Shown in pieces: positions 36,773 through 44,873 of a DNA stretch of 64,000 nt (positions are counted from its first letter, which is position 1; each line of letters starts with the position of its first letter). The stretch covers positions 172,059 to 236,058 of the forward strand of contig NZ_JAVFVU010000011.1 of assembly GCF_030929615.1 (NCBI RefSeq). Direction: 5' to 3'. Both the position numbers and the translations under genes were made by a program. The notes beneath the pieces were generated by a model. That model saw only the letters and a list, made by a program, of their open reading frames with translations. It did no database searches and was not told the DNA's origin. This DNA is from Dyadobacter sp. LHD-138 (GTDB taxonomy: Bacteria; Bacteroidota; Bacteroidia; Cytophagales; Spirosomataceae).

Positions 36773-37369
36773 ATGAGCATGGGTCGAATTTTATCCTTTT
36801 TTAACCAGGAAGCACAGCTGATCAAAGCACTCCGGCAGGAAGACGCCAGGGCGCAGAGACAGGTGTACGAAAAGTATGGCCCGCGCATGCTGGGGGTATG
36901 CTTTCGTTATCTGGGTGATGAAATGACGGCCGAGGATGTGATGGTGGAGGGTTTTCTGAAAGTGTTTGGGAAAATTGACCAGTTCAGTGGTGATGGAAGT
37001 TTTGAAGGGTGGATCAGGCGGATCATGGTGAATGAGGCACTTGGGTTGCTGCGGAAAAGAAAACAAATGCCGGAAGATATTTTATCTGACGAAGCGGCCA
37101 ATATTCCGGACTATAATTACGCGGACCAGCATATTGAAACGCAGGAGCTCCTGGATATTATTGAAAAACTTCCGGTTGGTTATCGCACGGTTTTTAATTT
37201 ATATGCAATTGAAGGTTATGCGCATAGCGAAATTGCAGGATTGTTAGGTATTACTGAAAGTACATCGAAATCCCAGTTACACCGCGCCCGGGCATTGTTG
37301 CAAAAAATGGTGGTGGAATGGGAAAATGATTTCAAAAAAAAATTGAATTATGAAAAAGCATCCGGTTGA
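36773..37369 (+). CDS. ECF-type RNA polymerase sigma factor
   Basis: A 198-residue sigma-70 family factor. Region 2 reads YEKYGPRMLGVCFRYLGDEMTAEDVMVEGFLKVF, with the usual FxG..FEGWIRRIMVNEAL junction. Region 4 reads LPVGYRTVFNLYAIEGYAHSEIAGLLGITESTSKSQLHRARALLQ, a helix-turn-helix that reads the -35 box. Length and spacing are typical for Bacteroidota ECF factors. The stop overlaps the start of the next gene by 20 bases. There is no FecR/SusC pair next to it, so it is not the common TonB-dependent transport type. Confidence 0.9.
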   Translation: MSMGRILSFFNQEAQLIKALRQEDARAQRQVYEKYGPRMLGVCFRYLGDEMTAEDVMVEGFLKVFGKIDQFSGDGSFEGWIRRIMVNEALGLLRKRKQMPEDILSDEAANIPDYNYADQHIETQELLDIIEKLPVGYRTVFNLYAIEGYAHSEIAGLLGITESTSKSQLHRARALLQKMVVEWENDFKKKLNYEKASG

Positions 37370-38168
37370 TGATCTTTTCAAAAAGAGACTCACTTCATTG
37401 GAGAAAAAACCTACTGAGCTGGCTTGGAAACGGATTCAGGAAGGTCAGAAGAACAAATCGCGGCGAATGGCGGCGTGGGTATGGTATGCGGCGGCAAGTA
37501 TGGTGCTGACGATGATCACGGGGTACCTCGTGTGGCAAAGTCAGGATCCTGTTTCTTCCCCGACAGGCACTGTTCAGATGGCCCGGGTGGAAAAAGTCAC
37601 ACCGGATGTAAAACCAACGCCGGATCCAGTAACCGGGAAAAAAGAAGCTGTTGAAGGCAAGGACAAGGAGCTCGAAATTGAGTCGGCTGGCCAGACACCT
37701 GTATTGGCGGAAGTAAAAGTGGATCGCAAGGTGCATCAGAAGGTGATCGAAAGAAATCCTTTGCGCAAAGCCAACGCGGAGGAAAACAAGCCGGATAACC
37801 AGCCGCAGATCCAGATCGCTAAAATTGAAACGGCAAAAACAAACGAAGTGAAATTGGATAAACCTGATATGCAGCCGTCCATCGTGCCGGAAAAGGTTGT
37901 CCCGAAAGCGCCGGAACTTGCCCGTGTGGATGAAAAGAAACCAGACCGTACCATTATCGTAGAGGTTGAAGAACCGGTGAACGAGCCGAAAGAAAAAGGG
38001 AAACCTTCGCGGTTTGCCCGCGTTTTTCGCCAGCTTAAAAATGTAAGGGAAGCCGAACCGGTGGATTGGGATGACGTTGGATTTAATCCGAAAAGTATCA
38101 TGGCAAGAGCAGATGACCGAACGAATGATGATGAAAAAGTTTCAGGTAAACGTGAACGGAAAAATTAA
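37350..38168 (+). CDS. Single-pass membrane protein, probable anti-sigma factor
   Basis: A 272-residue protein whose start overlaps the sigma gene by 20 bases. The N-terminal ~45 residues (VDDLFKKRLTSLEKKPTELAWKRIQEG) are cytoplasmic, then one membrane helix (WVWYAAASMVLTMITGYLVW), then a long periplasmic part rich in Lys, Glu and Pro with no globular fold. It has no recognised zinc-binding anti-sigma motif. Position, topology and the short cytoplasmic DDLF region suggest that it holds the sigma factor at the membrane; this is inference. The next gene, an exported barrel protein, could give the signal. Confidence 0.6.
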   Translation: MKKHPVDDLFKKRLTSLEKKPTELAWKRIQEGQKNKSRRMAAWVWYAAASMVLTMITGYLVWQSQDPVSSPTGTVQMARVEKVTPDVKPTPDPVTGKKEAVEGKDKELEIESAGQTPVLAEVKVDRKVHQKVIERNPLRKANAEENKPDNQPQIQIAKIETAKTNEVKLDKPDMQPSIVPEKVVPKAPELARVDEKKPDRTIIVEVEEPVNEPKEKGKPSRFARVFRQLKNVREAEPVDWDDVGFNPKSIMARADDRTNDDEKVSGKRERKN

Positions 38169-38186
38169 TTGGTAACCCCCTTAGTC

Positions 38187-39308
38187 ATGAAAACGAGAAT
38201 CATTTTGGTAGTTGCGCTGCTGATGTCGCTGACAGAAGTTATGGCGGCAAAAACAATCCCCCCAGTGGATAAGAAACCATTCCCGAACGACTCCATCATC
38301 GTAAGATTTGGCAATAAAACGAGAATGGTCATTTACGGGGAGAATAAGAAAGAATTGGAGAAAATCCTGAAATATGATCTGAATGCTTTGCTGAAAGACC
38401 TGAAAGTCCGTCTGGATAGTACGCAGCAGGACACGACGCTGATCGTCGAGGAGTTTAGCGGTGACGATTATCTGAAAAATAAACCGGACCTGGGCGACGA
38501 TAAAAATTATGTCAGGATCGGGAGACGGGGCCTGCAGATAAAAAACGGGAATAAGCGCGTGGCGGTCAATGATGATGACGTCGATGTGTCGGACGATAAT
38601 ACGGGAAATTTTAATTACGGAAAGATTGGAGAGGCGGCAAAGGCTTATGTTCCGAGCTGGGGATCCAGTCCGCGCAAAGGCTTTAACATCGGGCTGGGGC
38701 TGAACACCTATGGCAGCAATACACCCATGACATTAAGTTCGGGGGCGGTAAATGAAATGCCTGATTTAAAACCATTTGCATCGCGGTACATCAGTCTGGG
38801 ATATATCGCTTCCACGACCGTTGCAAAGGGACAGAAAGCGCGGTTGAGCTTCGATTTTGGTATTGATTTTTCCTGGTACAACCTGATGTTTGAAGGGAAT
38901 AAAAAAATTGTAAAATCGCCGGATGGTATCGCCGTGTTCAAACCTGTTCTGGACGAACAAGGCACGAATGAGATCGCGTTGAAGAAAAACAAGTATGTGC
39001 TGCCGTTTGTGAACCTGTCGTTCATGCCGACGCTCAGTTTCCGCAGATCGTTCATCTCCCACATCACCGCCGGCGTCTACGGCGGGTACCGTCTGGGGAG
39101 TTATTCGAAGATTGTGGCGGAGGGAAGTAAGGACAAAAAATTCGATCGTGTTAACTTTTTTGCCAATGATGTCCGGTATGGCGTGGGATTTGAACTGGGC
39201 ATCCGCAGGTTCCCCGATTTGTTCGTGAACTACGATTTGAACGAACTTTATGAAACAAATCAGGGACCGGCCGTAAAAATGTTGAGTTTTGGAATAAAAT
39301 TATTTTGA
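38187..39308 (+). CDS. Exported outer-membrane beta-barrel protein
   Basis: A 373-residue protein with a signal peptide (RIILVVALLMSLTEVMA). The N-terminal third is polar and Asp/Lys-rich (DDDVDVSDDNTGNFNYG). From about residue 160 on it alternates strand and turn with strong amphipathic pattern (GFNIGLGLNTYGSN, RYISLGYIASTTV, LSFDFGIDFSWYNLMFEG, TAGVYGGYRLGSYSK), ending in VKMLSFGIKLF, a typical C-terminal barrel strand. It resembles PorT-like/outer-membrane beta-barrel proteins. A TTG at 38169 is the alternative start. It completes the sigma / membrane protein / barrel cassette. Confidence 0.7.
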   Translation: MKTRIILVVALLMSLTEVMAAKTIPPVDKKPFPNDSIIVRFGNKTRMVIYGENKKELEKILKYDLNALLKDLKVRLDSTQQDTTLIVEEFSGDDYLKNKPDLGDDKNYVRIGRRGLQIKNGNKRVAVNDDDVDVSDDNTGNFNYGKIGEAAKAYVPSWGSSPRKGFNIGLGLNTYGSNTPMTLSSGAVNEMPDLKPFASRYISLGYIASTTVAKGQKARLSFDFGIDFSWYNLMFEGNKKIVKSPDGIAVFKPVLDEQGTNEIALKKNKYVLPFVNLSFMPTLSFRRSFISHITAGVYGGYRLGSYSKIVAEGSKDKKFDRVNFFANDVRYGVGFELGIRRFPDLFVNYDLNELYETNQGPAVKMLSFGIKLF

Positions 39309-39389
39309 TTATAACCTGTTGATTTAGTGTCTGCTAGAAATGTATTTCTAACGGGCGCTAAATTTTTTTGAAAATATTTTTCCAAATAA

Positions 39390-39421
39390 GTTGCAGCGTA
39401 TTAAAAAAGGACATAATTTTG
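39390..39421 (+). promoter_or_regulatory. Promoter for the tRNA-Tyr/Gly/Thr-tuf cluster
   Basis: GTTG at 39390-39393 and TAATTTTG at 39414-39421 match -33 and -7 boxes with a 20-base spacer. Transcription would start about 45 bases before tRNA-Tyr. Confidence 0.6.
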
Positions 39422-39473
39422 CAGCTCCAAAAGTGAGACAAGAGGTTTTCACGGTTGTGTTGAAATGTTGAAA

Positions 39474-39556
39474 GGGGGTGTACCAGAGTGGCCAAATGGG
39501 GCAGACTGTAAATCTGCTGGTGTATGCCTACGGTGGTTCGAATCCATCCGCCCCCA
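39474..39556 (+). tRNA. trnY: tRNA-Tyr (anticodon GTA)
   Basis: An 83-base class II tRNA. GGGGGTG (39474-39480) pairs with CGCCCCC (39549-39555) with one T-G; the discriminator is A. The anticodon loop CTGTAAA sits in a GCAGA/TCTGC stem, a long variable arm follows (about 39517-39533), and the T arm is GGTGGTTCGAATCCATC. CCA is not encoded. Confidence 0.97.
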
Positions 39557-39615
39557 CAGTGAGTGTCGAAGTTTTCTTTATGATTTACCAGAATAAAGAA
39601 AGGCACAAAACAGAT

Positions 39616-39688
39616 GCGGAAGTAGCTCAGCTGGTAGAGCGATAGCCTTCCAAGCTATAGGTCGCGAGTTCGAACCTCGTCTTCCGCT
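39616..39688 (+). tRNA. trnG: tRNA-Gly (anticodon TCC)
   Basis: A 73-base cloverleaf. GCGGAAG pairs with CTTCCGC (39681-39687), with discriminator T. The anticodon loop CTTCCAA lies in an ATAGC/GCTAT stem. The T arm reads GCGAGTTCGAACCTCGT. No encoded CCA. It starts 59 bases after tRNA-Tyr. Confidence 0.97.
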
Positions 39689-39704
39689 CAATTAAGACAC
39701 CGTC

Positions 39705-39826
39705 AAGCGATCAGCGAAAAACATTCATTTTGAAGCCCTTTCGCTGGTCGCTTTTGGCTGTTGTTTAAATTGGGCCCTTTTTGATTTAGGTCAAAAAAGC
39801 CAGGGAAACGTTAAGCGTAACGTTTC
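39705..39826 (+). repeat. Three successive hairpins in the tRNA-Gly/tRNA-Thr spacer
   Basis: Arms 39705-39719 and 39739-39753 pair over 15 bases (one wobble). A second, weaker hairpin pairs CTTTTTGA and TCAAAAAAG around 39777-39799. The third pairs 39805-39813 and 39818-39826 perfectly with loop AGCG. Together they fill most of the 154-base spacer. They could be processing sites, a partial terminator or a small RNA. Confidence 0.65.
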
Positions 39827-39842
39827 TAAAATATTGAAATTT

Positions 39843-39914
<72 letters not shown>

Positions 39915-40116
39915 CAGAGAGTGCCAGGATATTTGGGCATTCAGCGGTGATTTCTCGGGATGGCGTTGGTTTGTCTCCGAAGTATCCGCGAAGATTTTGA
40001 TTCTTTGCATTTAGTTTTATTGGTTTTGAAGGGCTTGGTAAATGTAAGCTAAACGGAATCAATCATTAGTGTTTAATAAATTCGTAATAACTTCAAATTT
40101 TAAGCGTACTTAGGAC

Positions 40117-41304
<1,188 letters not shown>

Positions 41305-41319
41305 TCGAGATAAAAATAA

Positions 41320-41357
41320 AAAACAAGTGCGTTTCTTTTGAAATGCACTTGTTTTTT
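41320..41357 (+). terminator. Terminator after tuf
   Basis: Arms 41320-41335 and 41340-41355 pair over 16 bases (one wobble) with a TTTT loop and a T-rich tail. The right arm overlaps the upstream box of the tRNA-Trp promoter. Confidence 0.88.
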
Positions 41358-41377
41358 ATAAAAATAGTGTATCTTTG
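41348..41377 (+). promoter_or_regulatory. Promoter for tRNA-Trp and the secE-nusG-ribosomal protein operon
   Basis: CTTG at 41348-41351 and TATCTTTG at 41370-41377, spacer 18 bases. The -7 box is perfect. Predicted start is about 25 bases before tRNA-Trp. Confidence 0.6.
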
Positions 41378-41405
41378 CAGCCCGAAACATTGGTTCGCAC
41401 GGAAT

Positions 41406-41476
41406 ACGGGTGTAGTTCAAGGGTAGAATAGCGGTCTCCAAAACCGTTGATGGGAGTTCGAATCTCTCCACCCGTG
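41406..41476 (+). tRNA. trnW: tRNA-Trp (anticodon CCA)
   Basis: A 71-base cloverleaf. ACGGGTG pairs with CACCCGT (41469-41475), discriminator G. The anticodon loop CTCCAAA lies in a GCGGT/ACCGT stem. The T arm reads GGGAGTTCGAATCTCTC. secE starts 18 bases after it, the classic tRNA-Trp-secE-nusG order. Confidence 0.97.
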
Positions 41477-41494
41477 CAAAAGTCAAAAGCAACA

Positions 41495-41686
41495 ATGGAT
41501 AAATTTACTTCGTTTCTAAAAGCGTCTTGGGAAGAAATGACCGAGCATGTGACGTGGCCTCCCTTTAACGAGCTTCAGGCGAACACAACATTAGTGCTTG
41601 TTGGATCTCTCATTTTTGCCTTCGTGGTAGGAGTGATGGATTTTGTCTTTGAAAACGCACTCAGACTGTTTTATCAGTCTTTCTAA
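41495..41686 (+). CDS. secE: Preprotein translocase subunit SecE
   Basis: A 63-residue one-helix protein, the small form usual outside enterobacteria. It has an amphipathic N-terminal helix (FTSFLKASWEEMTEHVTWPP) with the conserved EE-T-WP pattern, then one membrane helix (TLVLVGSLIFAFVVGVMDFVF). SecE clamps the two halves of SecY. The frame stays open back into the tRNA; ATG 41495 is the sensible start. Confidence 0.95.
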   Translation: MDKFTSFLKASWEEMTEHVTWPPFNELQANTTLVLVGSLIFAFVVGVMDFVFENALRLFYQSF

Positions 41687-41718
41687 GGTATTTTTTTTAG
41701 CGACACCCCCTGAATGGT

Positions 41719-42273
41719 ATGAGTGGATTAAATTGGTTTGTATTACGTGCTGTGTCAGGACAAGAGAAAAAGATCAAGTCCTATATCGAGAATGAAATAA
41801 CACGGCAAAAACTCAATGAATTCGTTCCGCAGATTCTTATTCCTTCTGAGAAGATTTATGAGATGCGTAACGGAAAAAAGAGAGTTCGGGAAAAGAATTT
41901 CTTTCCTGGATACATTATCATTTCAGCTGATTTATCAAAAGGTGAAGTGTTACACATCATTACCAGTATTCCTGGGGTGATTGGTTTCTTAGGAAACGCA
42001 GAAGGGAATTCCAAAGTACCGGTGCCGTTGCGCCAGTCGGAGATCAACCGGATTTTAGGTAGGGTCGACGAAGCGGAACAGCACGAAGAGGCACCAAACA
42101 TGTCTTTCATGAAAGGCGAAACCGTAAAGGTGGTCGATGGTCCGTTCAGCGGGTTTATCGGTTTGGTGGAAGAAGTATTTGATGAGAAGAAAAAACTCAA
42201 TGTAGTTGTAAAAATATTCGGGCGTAATACACCCGTTGAATTAAGTTACGCACAAGTAGAAAAGGATAATTGA
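41719..42273 (+). CDS. nusG: Transcription elongation factor NusG
   Basis: A 184-residue NusG with an N-terminal NGN domain (WFVLRAVSGQEKKIKSYIENE, FFPGYIIISADL, IPGVIGFLG) and a C-terminal KOW domain (KGETVKVVDGPFSGFIGLVEEV). NusG binds RNA polymerase and couples it to the ribosome or Rho. It starts 32 bases after secE. It is closer to the standard NusG than to the capsule-type UpxY paralogues common in Bacteroidota. Confidence 0.95.
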   Translation: MSGLNWFVLRAVSGQEKKIKSYIENEITRQKLNEFVPQILIPSEKIYEMRNGKKRVREKNFFPGYIIISADLSKGEVLHIITSIPGVIGFLGNAEGNSKVPVPLRQSEINRILGRVDEAEQHEEAPNMSFMKGETVKVVDGPFSGFIGLVEEVFDEKKKLNVVVKIFGRNTPVELSYAQVEKDN

Positions 42274-42352
42274 TCAAGAGAACGGGCAGGGTAAGCTTCC
42301 ACTTGCATGTAAGCCGTTTAATTAATCAGTGAACCGCACAAATTCCAAAACA

Positions 42353-42802
42353 ATGGCAAAAGAAATAGGTGGATACGTCAAACTACAGGTAAAAGGTGGC
42401 TCAGCCAACCCTTCACCTCCAATCGGTCCTGCACTAGGATCGAAAGGTTTGAATATCATGGAGTTTTGTAAGCAATTCAATGGCCGTACTCAGGATAAAC
42501 CTGGTGTGGTATTGCCGGTAGTTATTACGTACTATAAGGATAAGTCTTTTGACTTCGTCATTAAGACTCCCCCGGCCGCAAATCTTCTTCTGGAAGCATC
42601 AAAAGTAAAAGTTGGTTCGGCTCAGCCAAACCGTCTAAAAGTTGGTTCAGTTACTTGGGATCAGGTTCGTACGATCGCTGAAACTAAAATGCCTGACCTT
42701 AACTGTTTTACAATTGATTCGGCTATGAAAATGATAGCGGGAACGGCTCGTAGTATGGGTATTACCGTAGCTGGCAAAGCCCCGTGGGAAGAAAACAACT
42801 GA
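42353..42802 (+). CDS. rplK: 50S ribosomal protein L11
   Basis: A 149-residue protein that binds 23S rRNA in the GTPase center. Visible signatures are [20 protein letters not shown] (N-terminal domain) and the C-terminal [29 protein letters not shown] 42353 is chosen; a GTG 24 bases earlier would add residues not seen in other L11 proteins. It starts the L11-L1-L10-L12 ribosomal stretch. Confidence 0.96.
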   Translation: MAKEIGGYVKLQVKGGSANPSPPIGPALGSKGLNIMEFCKQFNGRTQDKPGVVLPVVITYYKDKSFDFVIKTPPAANLLLEASKVKVGSAQPNRLKVGSVTWDQVRTIAETKMPDLNCFTIDSAMKMIAGTARSMGITVAGKAPWEENN

Positions 42803-42835
42803 GCGTAGTTTAATTACGCCAAAGAAACAAAGAAC

Positions 42836-43534
42836 ATGGGAAAATTGACCAAAAAGCAAAAAGAAGCTCTTTCGAAATACGACGCAACCCAGGTTTATAC
42901 CTTGGAACAAGCAGCGGAAGTCCTAAAGACGATTTCTTATACTAAATTTGATTCTTCTGTTGATATCGACGTTCGTTTGGGCGTTGATCCTCGTAAAGCT
43001 GATCAAATGGTACGTGGCGTGGTAACATTGCCACACGGAACCGGAAAGGATGTTCGTGTATTGGTTTTGTGTACTCCTGATAAGGAGGCTGAAGCGAAAG
43101 AAGCAGGAGCAGATTTCGTTGGTCTTGACGAGTTTATCACAAAGATAGAACAAGGCTGGACTGACATCGACGTGATCATCACAATGCCTAGTGTAATGGC
43201 AAAAGTGGGTAAGTTAGGTAAAGTATTGGGTCCTCGTGGTCTGATGCCAAACCCTAAATCAGGTACAGTTACACCAGATGTAGCTAAAGCTGTGAAAGAA
43301 GTGAAAGCAGGTAAGATCGATTTCAAGGTTGACAAATCTGGAATTATCCATACCAGCGTAGGAAAGGTTTCTTTTGGACCAGACCAACTTGCACAGAACG
43401 CGACTGAGGTTATCAACACCTTGATCCGCCTTAAGCCATCTTCGGCAAAAGGTACTTACGTAAAAAGCATTCACTTATCTTCTACGATGAGCCCGGGTGT
43501 GACTATTGACAAAAACACGATTCCAGGATTATAA
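42836..43534 (+). CDS. rplA: 50S ribosomal protein L1
   Basis: A 232-residue protein of the L1 stalk. Signatures are [32 protein letters not shown], and [22 protein letters not shown]. In other bacteria L1 represses its own operon by binding the L11 leader; the leader here (42274-42352) is short and no L1-like site was recognised. Spacing is 33 bases from rplK and one base before rplJ. Confidence 0.96.
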   Translation: MGKLTKKQKEALSKYDATQVYTLEQAAEVLKTISYTKFDSSVDIDVRLGVDPRKADQMVRGVVTLPHGTGKDVRVLVLCTPDKEAEAKEAGADFVGLDEFITKIEQGWTDIDVIITMPSVMAKVGKLGKVLGPRGLMPNPKSGTVTPDVAKAVKEVKAGKIDFKVDKSGIIHTSVGKVSFGPDQLAQNATEVINTLIRLKPSSAKGTYVKSIHLSSTMSPGVTIDKNTIPGL

Positions 43535-43535
43535 T

Positions 43536-44066
43536 ATGACACGGGAAGAGAAAGCAGTAATTATTGACGAGCTAAGTCAGAAATTCTCGAACACGCCATA
43601 CTTCTATATTACCAGTGCTGCAGGCATGTCTGTAAGTGAGGTTAACGTTCTTAGAGGCCTATGCTTCGAGCGCGGTATCGAGTATCGTGTTGTTAAGAAT
43701 ACTCTGATTAAGAAAGCATTAGAAACACTAGATACGGATTATTCTTCTTTCGACACAGTTTTGAAAGGTTTTTCCGGTGTAATGTTTCACCCGGAGTCAG
43801 GTAAAGTTCCTGCACAGCTGATTAAAGAATTCAAGAAAAAAGCAGGTAGCGACAAGCTTAAGTTCAAAGGAGCTTCTGTTGATTCATCTCTTTTTGTTGG
43901 TGAAAGCCAGCTTGACGTTCTGATCGCTCTTAAATCTAAACAAGAGATGGTTGGAGAGATTATCGGTCTGTTGCAATCGCCTGCTAAAAACGTTATCGGC
44001 GCTCTTCAAAGCGGTGGAAACAAATTGGCTGGTATTCTTAAGACTTTATCTGAGAAAGAAGACTAA
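43536..44066 (+). CDS. rplJ: 50S ribosomal protein L10
   Basis: A 176-residue protein, base of the L12 stalk. N-terminal VIIDELSQKFSNTPYFYITSAAGMSV and RGLCFERGIEYRVVKNTLIKKAL are typical; the C-terminal helix that binds L12 dimers is around LLQSPAKNVIGALQSGGNKLAGILKTL. ATG 43536 sits one base after the rplA stop, implying coupling. Confidence 0.95.
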   Translation: MTREEKAVIIDELSQKFSNTPYFYITSAAGMSVSEVNVLRGLCFERGIEYRVVKNTLIKKALETLDTDYSSFDTVLKGFSGVMFHPESGKVPAQLIKEFKKKAGSDKLKFKGASVDSSLFVGESQLDVLIALKSKQEMVGEIIGLLQSPAKNVIGALQSGGNKLAGILKTLSEKED

Positions 44067-44155
44067 TATAAATAGCCAGGCTGAGCTCTCCGGGTTTATA
44101 AGAAATCGAGCTTTTAAAATCATCTTATTGTATAATCACAAAATCAAAAATAAAA

Positions 44156-44536
44156 ATGGCAGATTTGAAAGCTTTCGCGGAACAGCTTGTTAACCTAACG
44201 GTTAAAGAAGTTAACGAATTGGCTACAATTCTTAAAGACGAATACGGAATCGAACCAGCTGCTGCAGGTGCAGTAATGGTTGCAGGTCCAGCAGGTGGCG
44301 GTGACGCTCCGGCAGTAGAAGAAAAAACGTCTTTTGATGTAATTTTGAAATCAGCAGGTGCTAGTAAACTAGCTGTTGTGAAATTGGTTAAAGACCTTAC
44401 AGGTCTTGGACTTAAAGAAGCAAAAGAACTTGTTGACGGTGCACCGAAACCAGTTAAAGAAGGAGTTGCTAAGGACGAAGCAGAAGCTTTGAAAAAACAA
44501 CTTGAAGAAGCTGGTGCAGAAGTTGAAGTGAAGTAA
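44156..44536 (+). CDS. rplL: 50S ribosomal protein L7/L12
   Basis: A 126-residue stalk protein. N-terminal dimerisation helices ([22 protein letters not shown]) are followed by an Ala/Gly hinge and the C-terminal factor-binding domain ([24 protein letters not shown]). Multiple dimers bind L10. The 337-base space after it holds several hairpins before rpoB. Confidence 0.96.
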   Translation: MADLKAFAEQLVNLTVKEVNELATILKDEYGIEPAAAGAVMVAGPAGGGDAPAVEEKTSFDVILKSAGASKLAVVKLVKDLTGLGLKEAKELVDGAPKPVKEGVAKDEAEALKKQLEEAGAEVEVK

Positions 44537-44575
44537 TTTGCTTTATACCAATCATCAATAATATCTTGGGAACAA

Positions 44576-44599
44576 GGCCTGACTGACGTCAGGTCTTTT
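44576..44599 (+). terminator. Attenuator-like hairpin after rplL
   Basis: Arms 44576-44583 and 44588-44595 pair over eight bases with one wobble and a TGAC loop, then four Ts. It is weak compared with the other terminators here, which fits partial termination. Confidence 0.6.
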
Positions 44600-44611
44600 C
44601 CTATTTTGCAT

Positions 44612-44650
44612 ATAAACCAAACAAAATGTACTTCCTTACGTTTGGTTTAT
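44612..44650. repeat. Perfect 11-bp inverted repeat upstream of rpoB
   Basis: Arms 44612-44622 and 44640-44650 (ATAAACCAAAC and its complement) with a 17-base loop. A protein site or an RNA hairpin. Confidence 0.7.
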
Positions 44651-44724
44651 TGGGCCGAAAGTGAAATTTTATTCTTCGGTTCGCTAATTCTCCTTCCGGA
44701 TAATTGGTCTGAAACACTTCTTTA

Positions 44725-44772
44725 CTCGTAGAAAAGAAGAAAAGGGGCCGTTATTCTATTTTTCTCTACGAG
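44725..44772. repeat. 8-bp inverted repeat closing a larger stem in the rpoB leader
   Basis: CTCGTAGA at 44725-44732 pairs with TCTACGAG at 44765-44772; A-rich and T-rich inner arms may lengthen the stem with bulges. Confidence 0.55.
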
Positions 44773-44873
44773 GCAAACGATTAAGGTTTTAAACTAATTA
44801 GTACGATTGCGTGTTGTAATGTGTTACACCGTCGCTTTGTTTTCGTTCTACTAACCCAAAATCAGACATAGCC

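Larger units (their letters stand above)
44537..44873 (+). other. Structured 337-base rplL-rpoB leader
   Basis: No gene is seen in it. It holds three inverted repeats (44576-44595, 44612-44650, 44725-44772). The end of the region, just before rpoB, has no ATG in frame. Attenuation that sets the ratio of L12 to RNA polymerase beta is a likely role, by analogy with E. coli rplL-rpoB, but the sequences are not alike. Confidence 0.6.

Noticed and set aside
39358..39606. 82-codon minus-strand frame covering tRNA-Tyr
   Set aside because: It runs straight through a clear tRNA gene and has no family signal.
42647..43474. Antisense frames over rplK and rplA
   Set aside because: Shadows of highly biased ribosomal genes, no family match.
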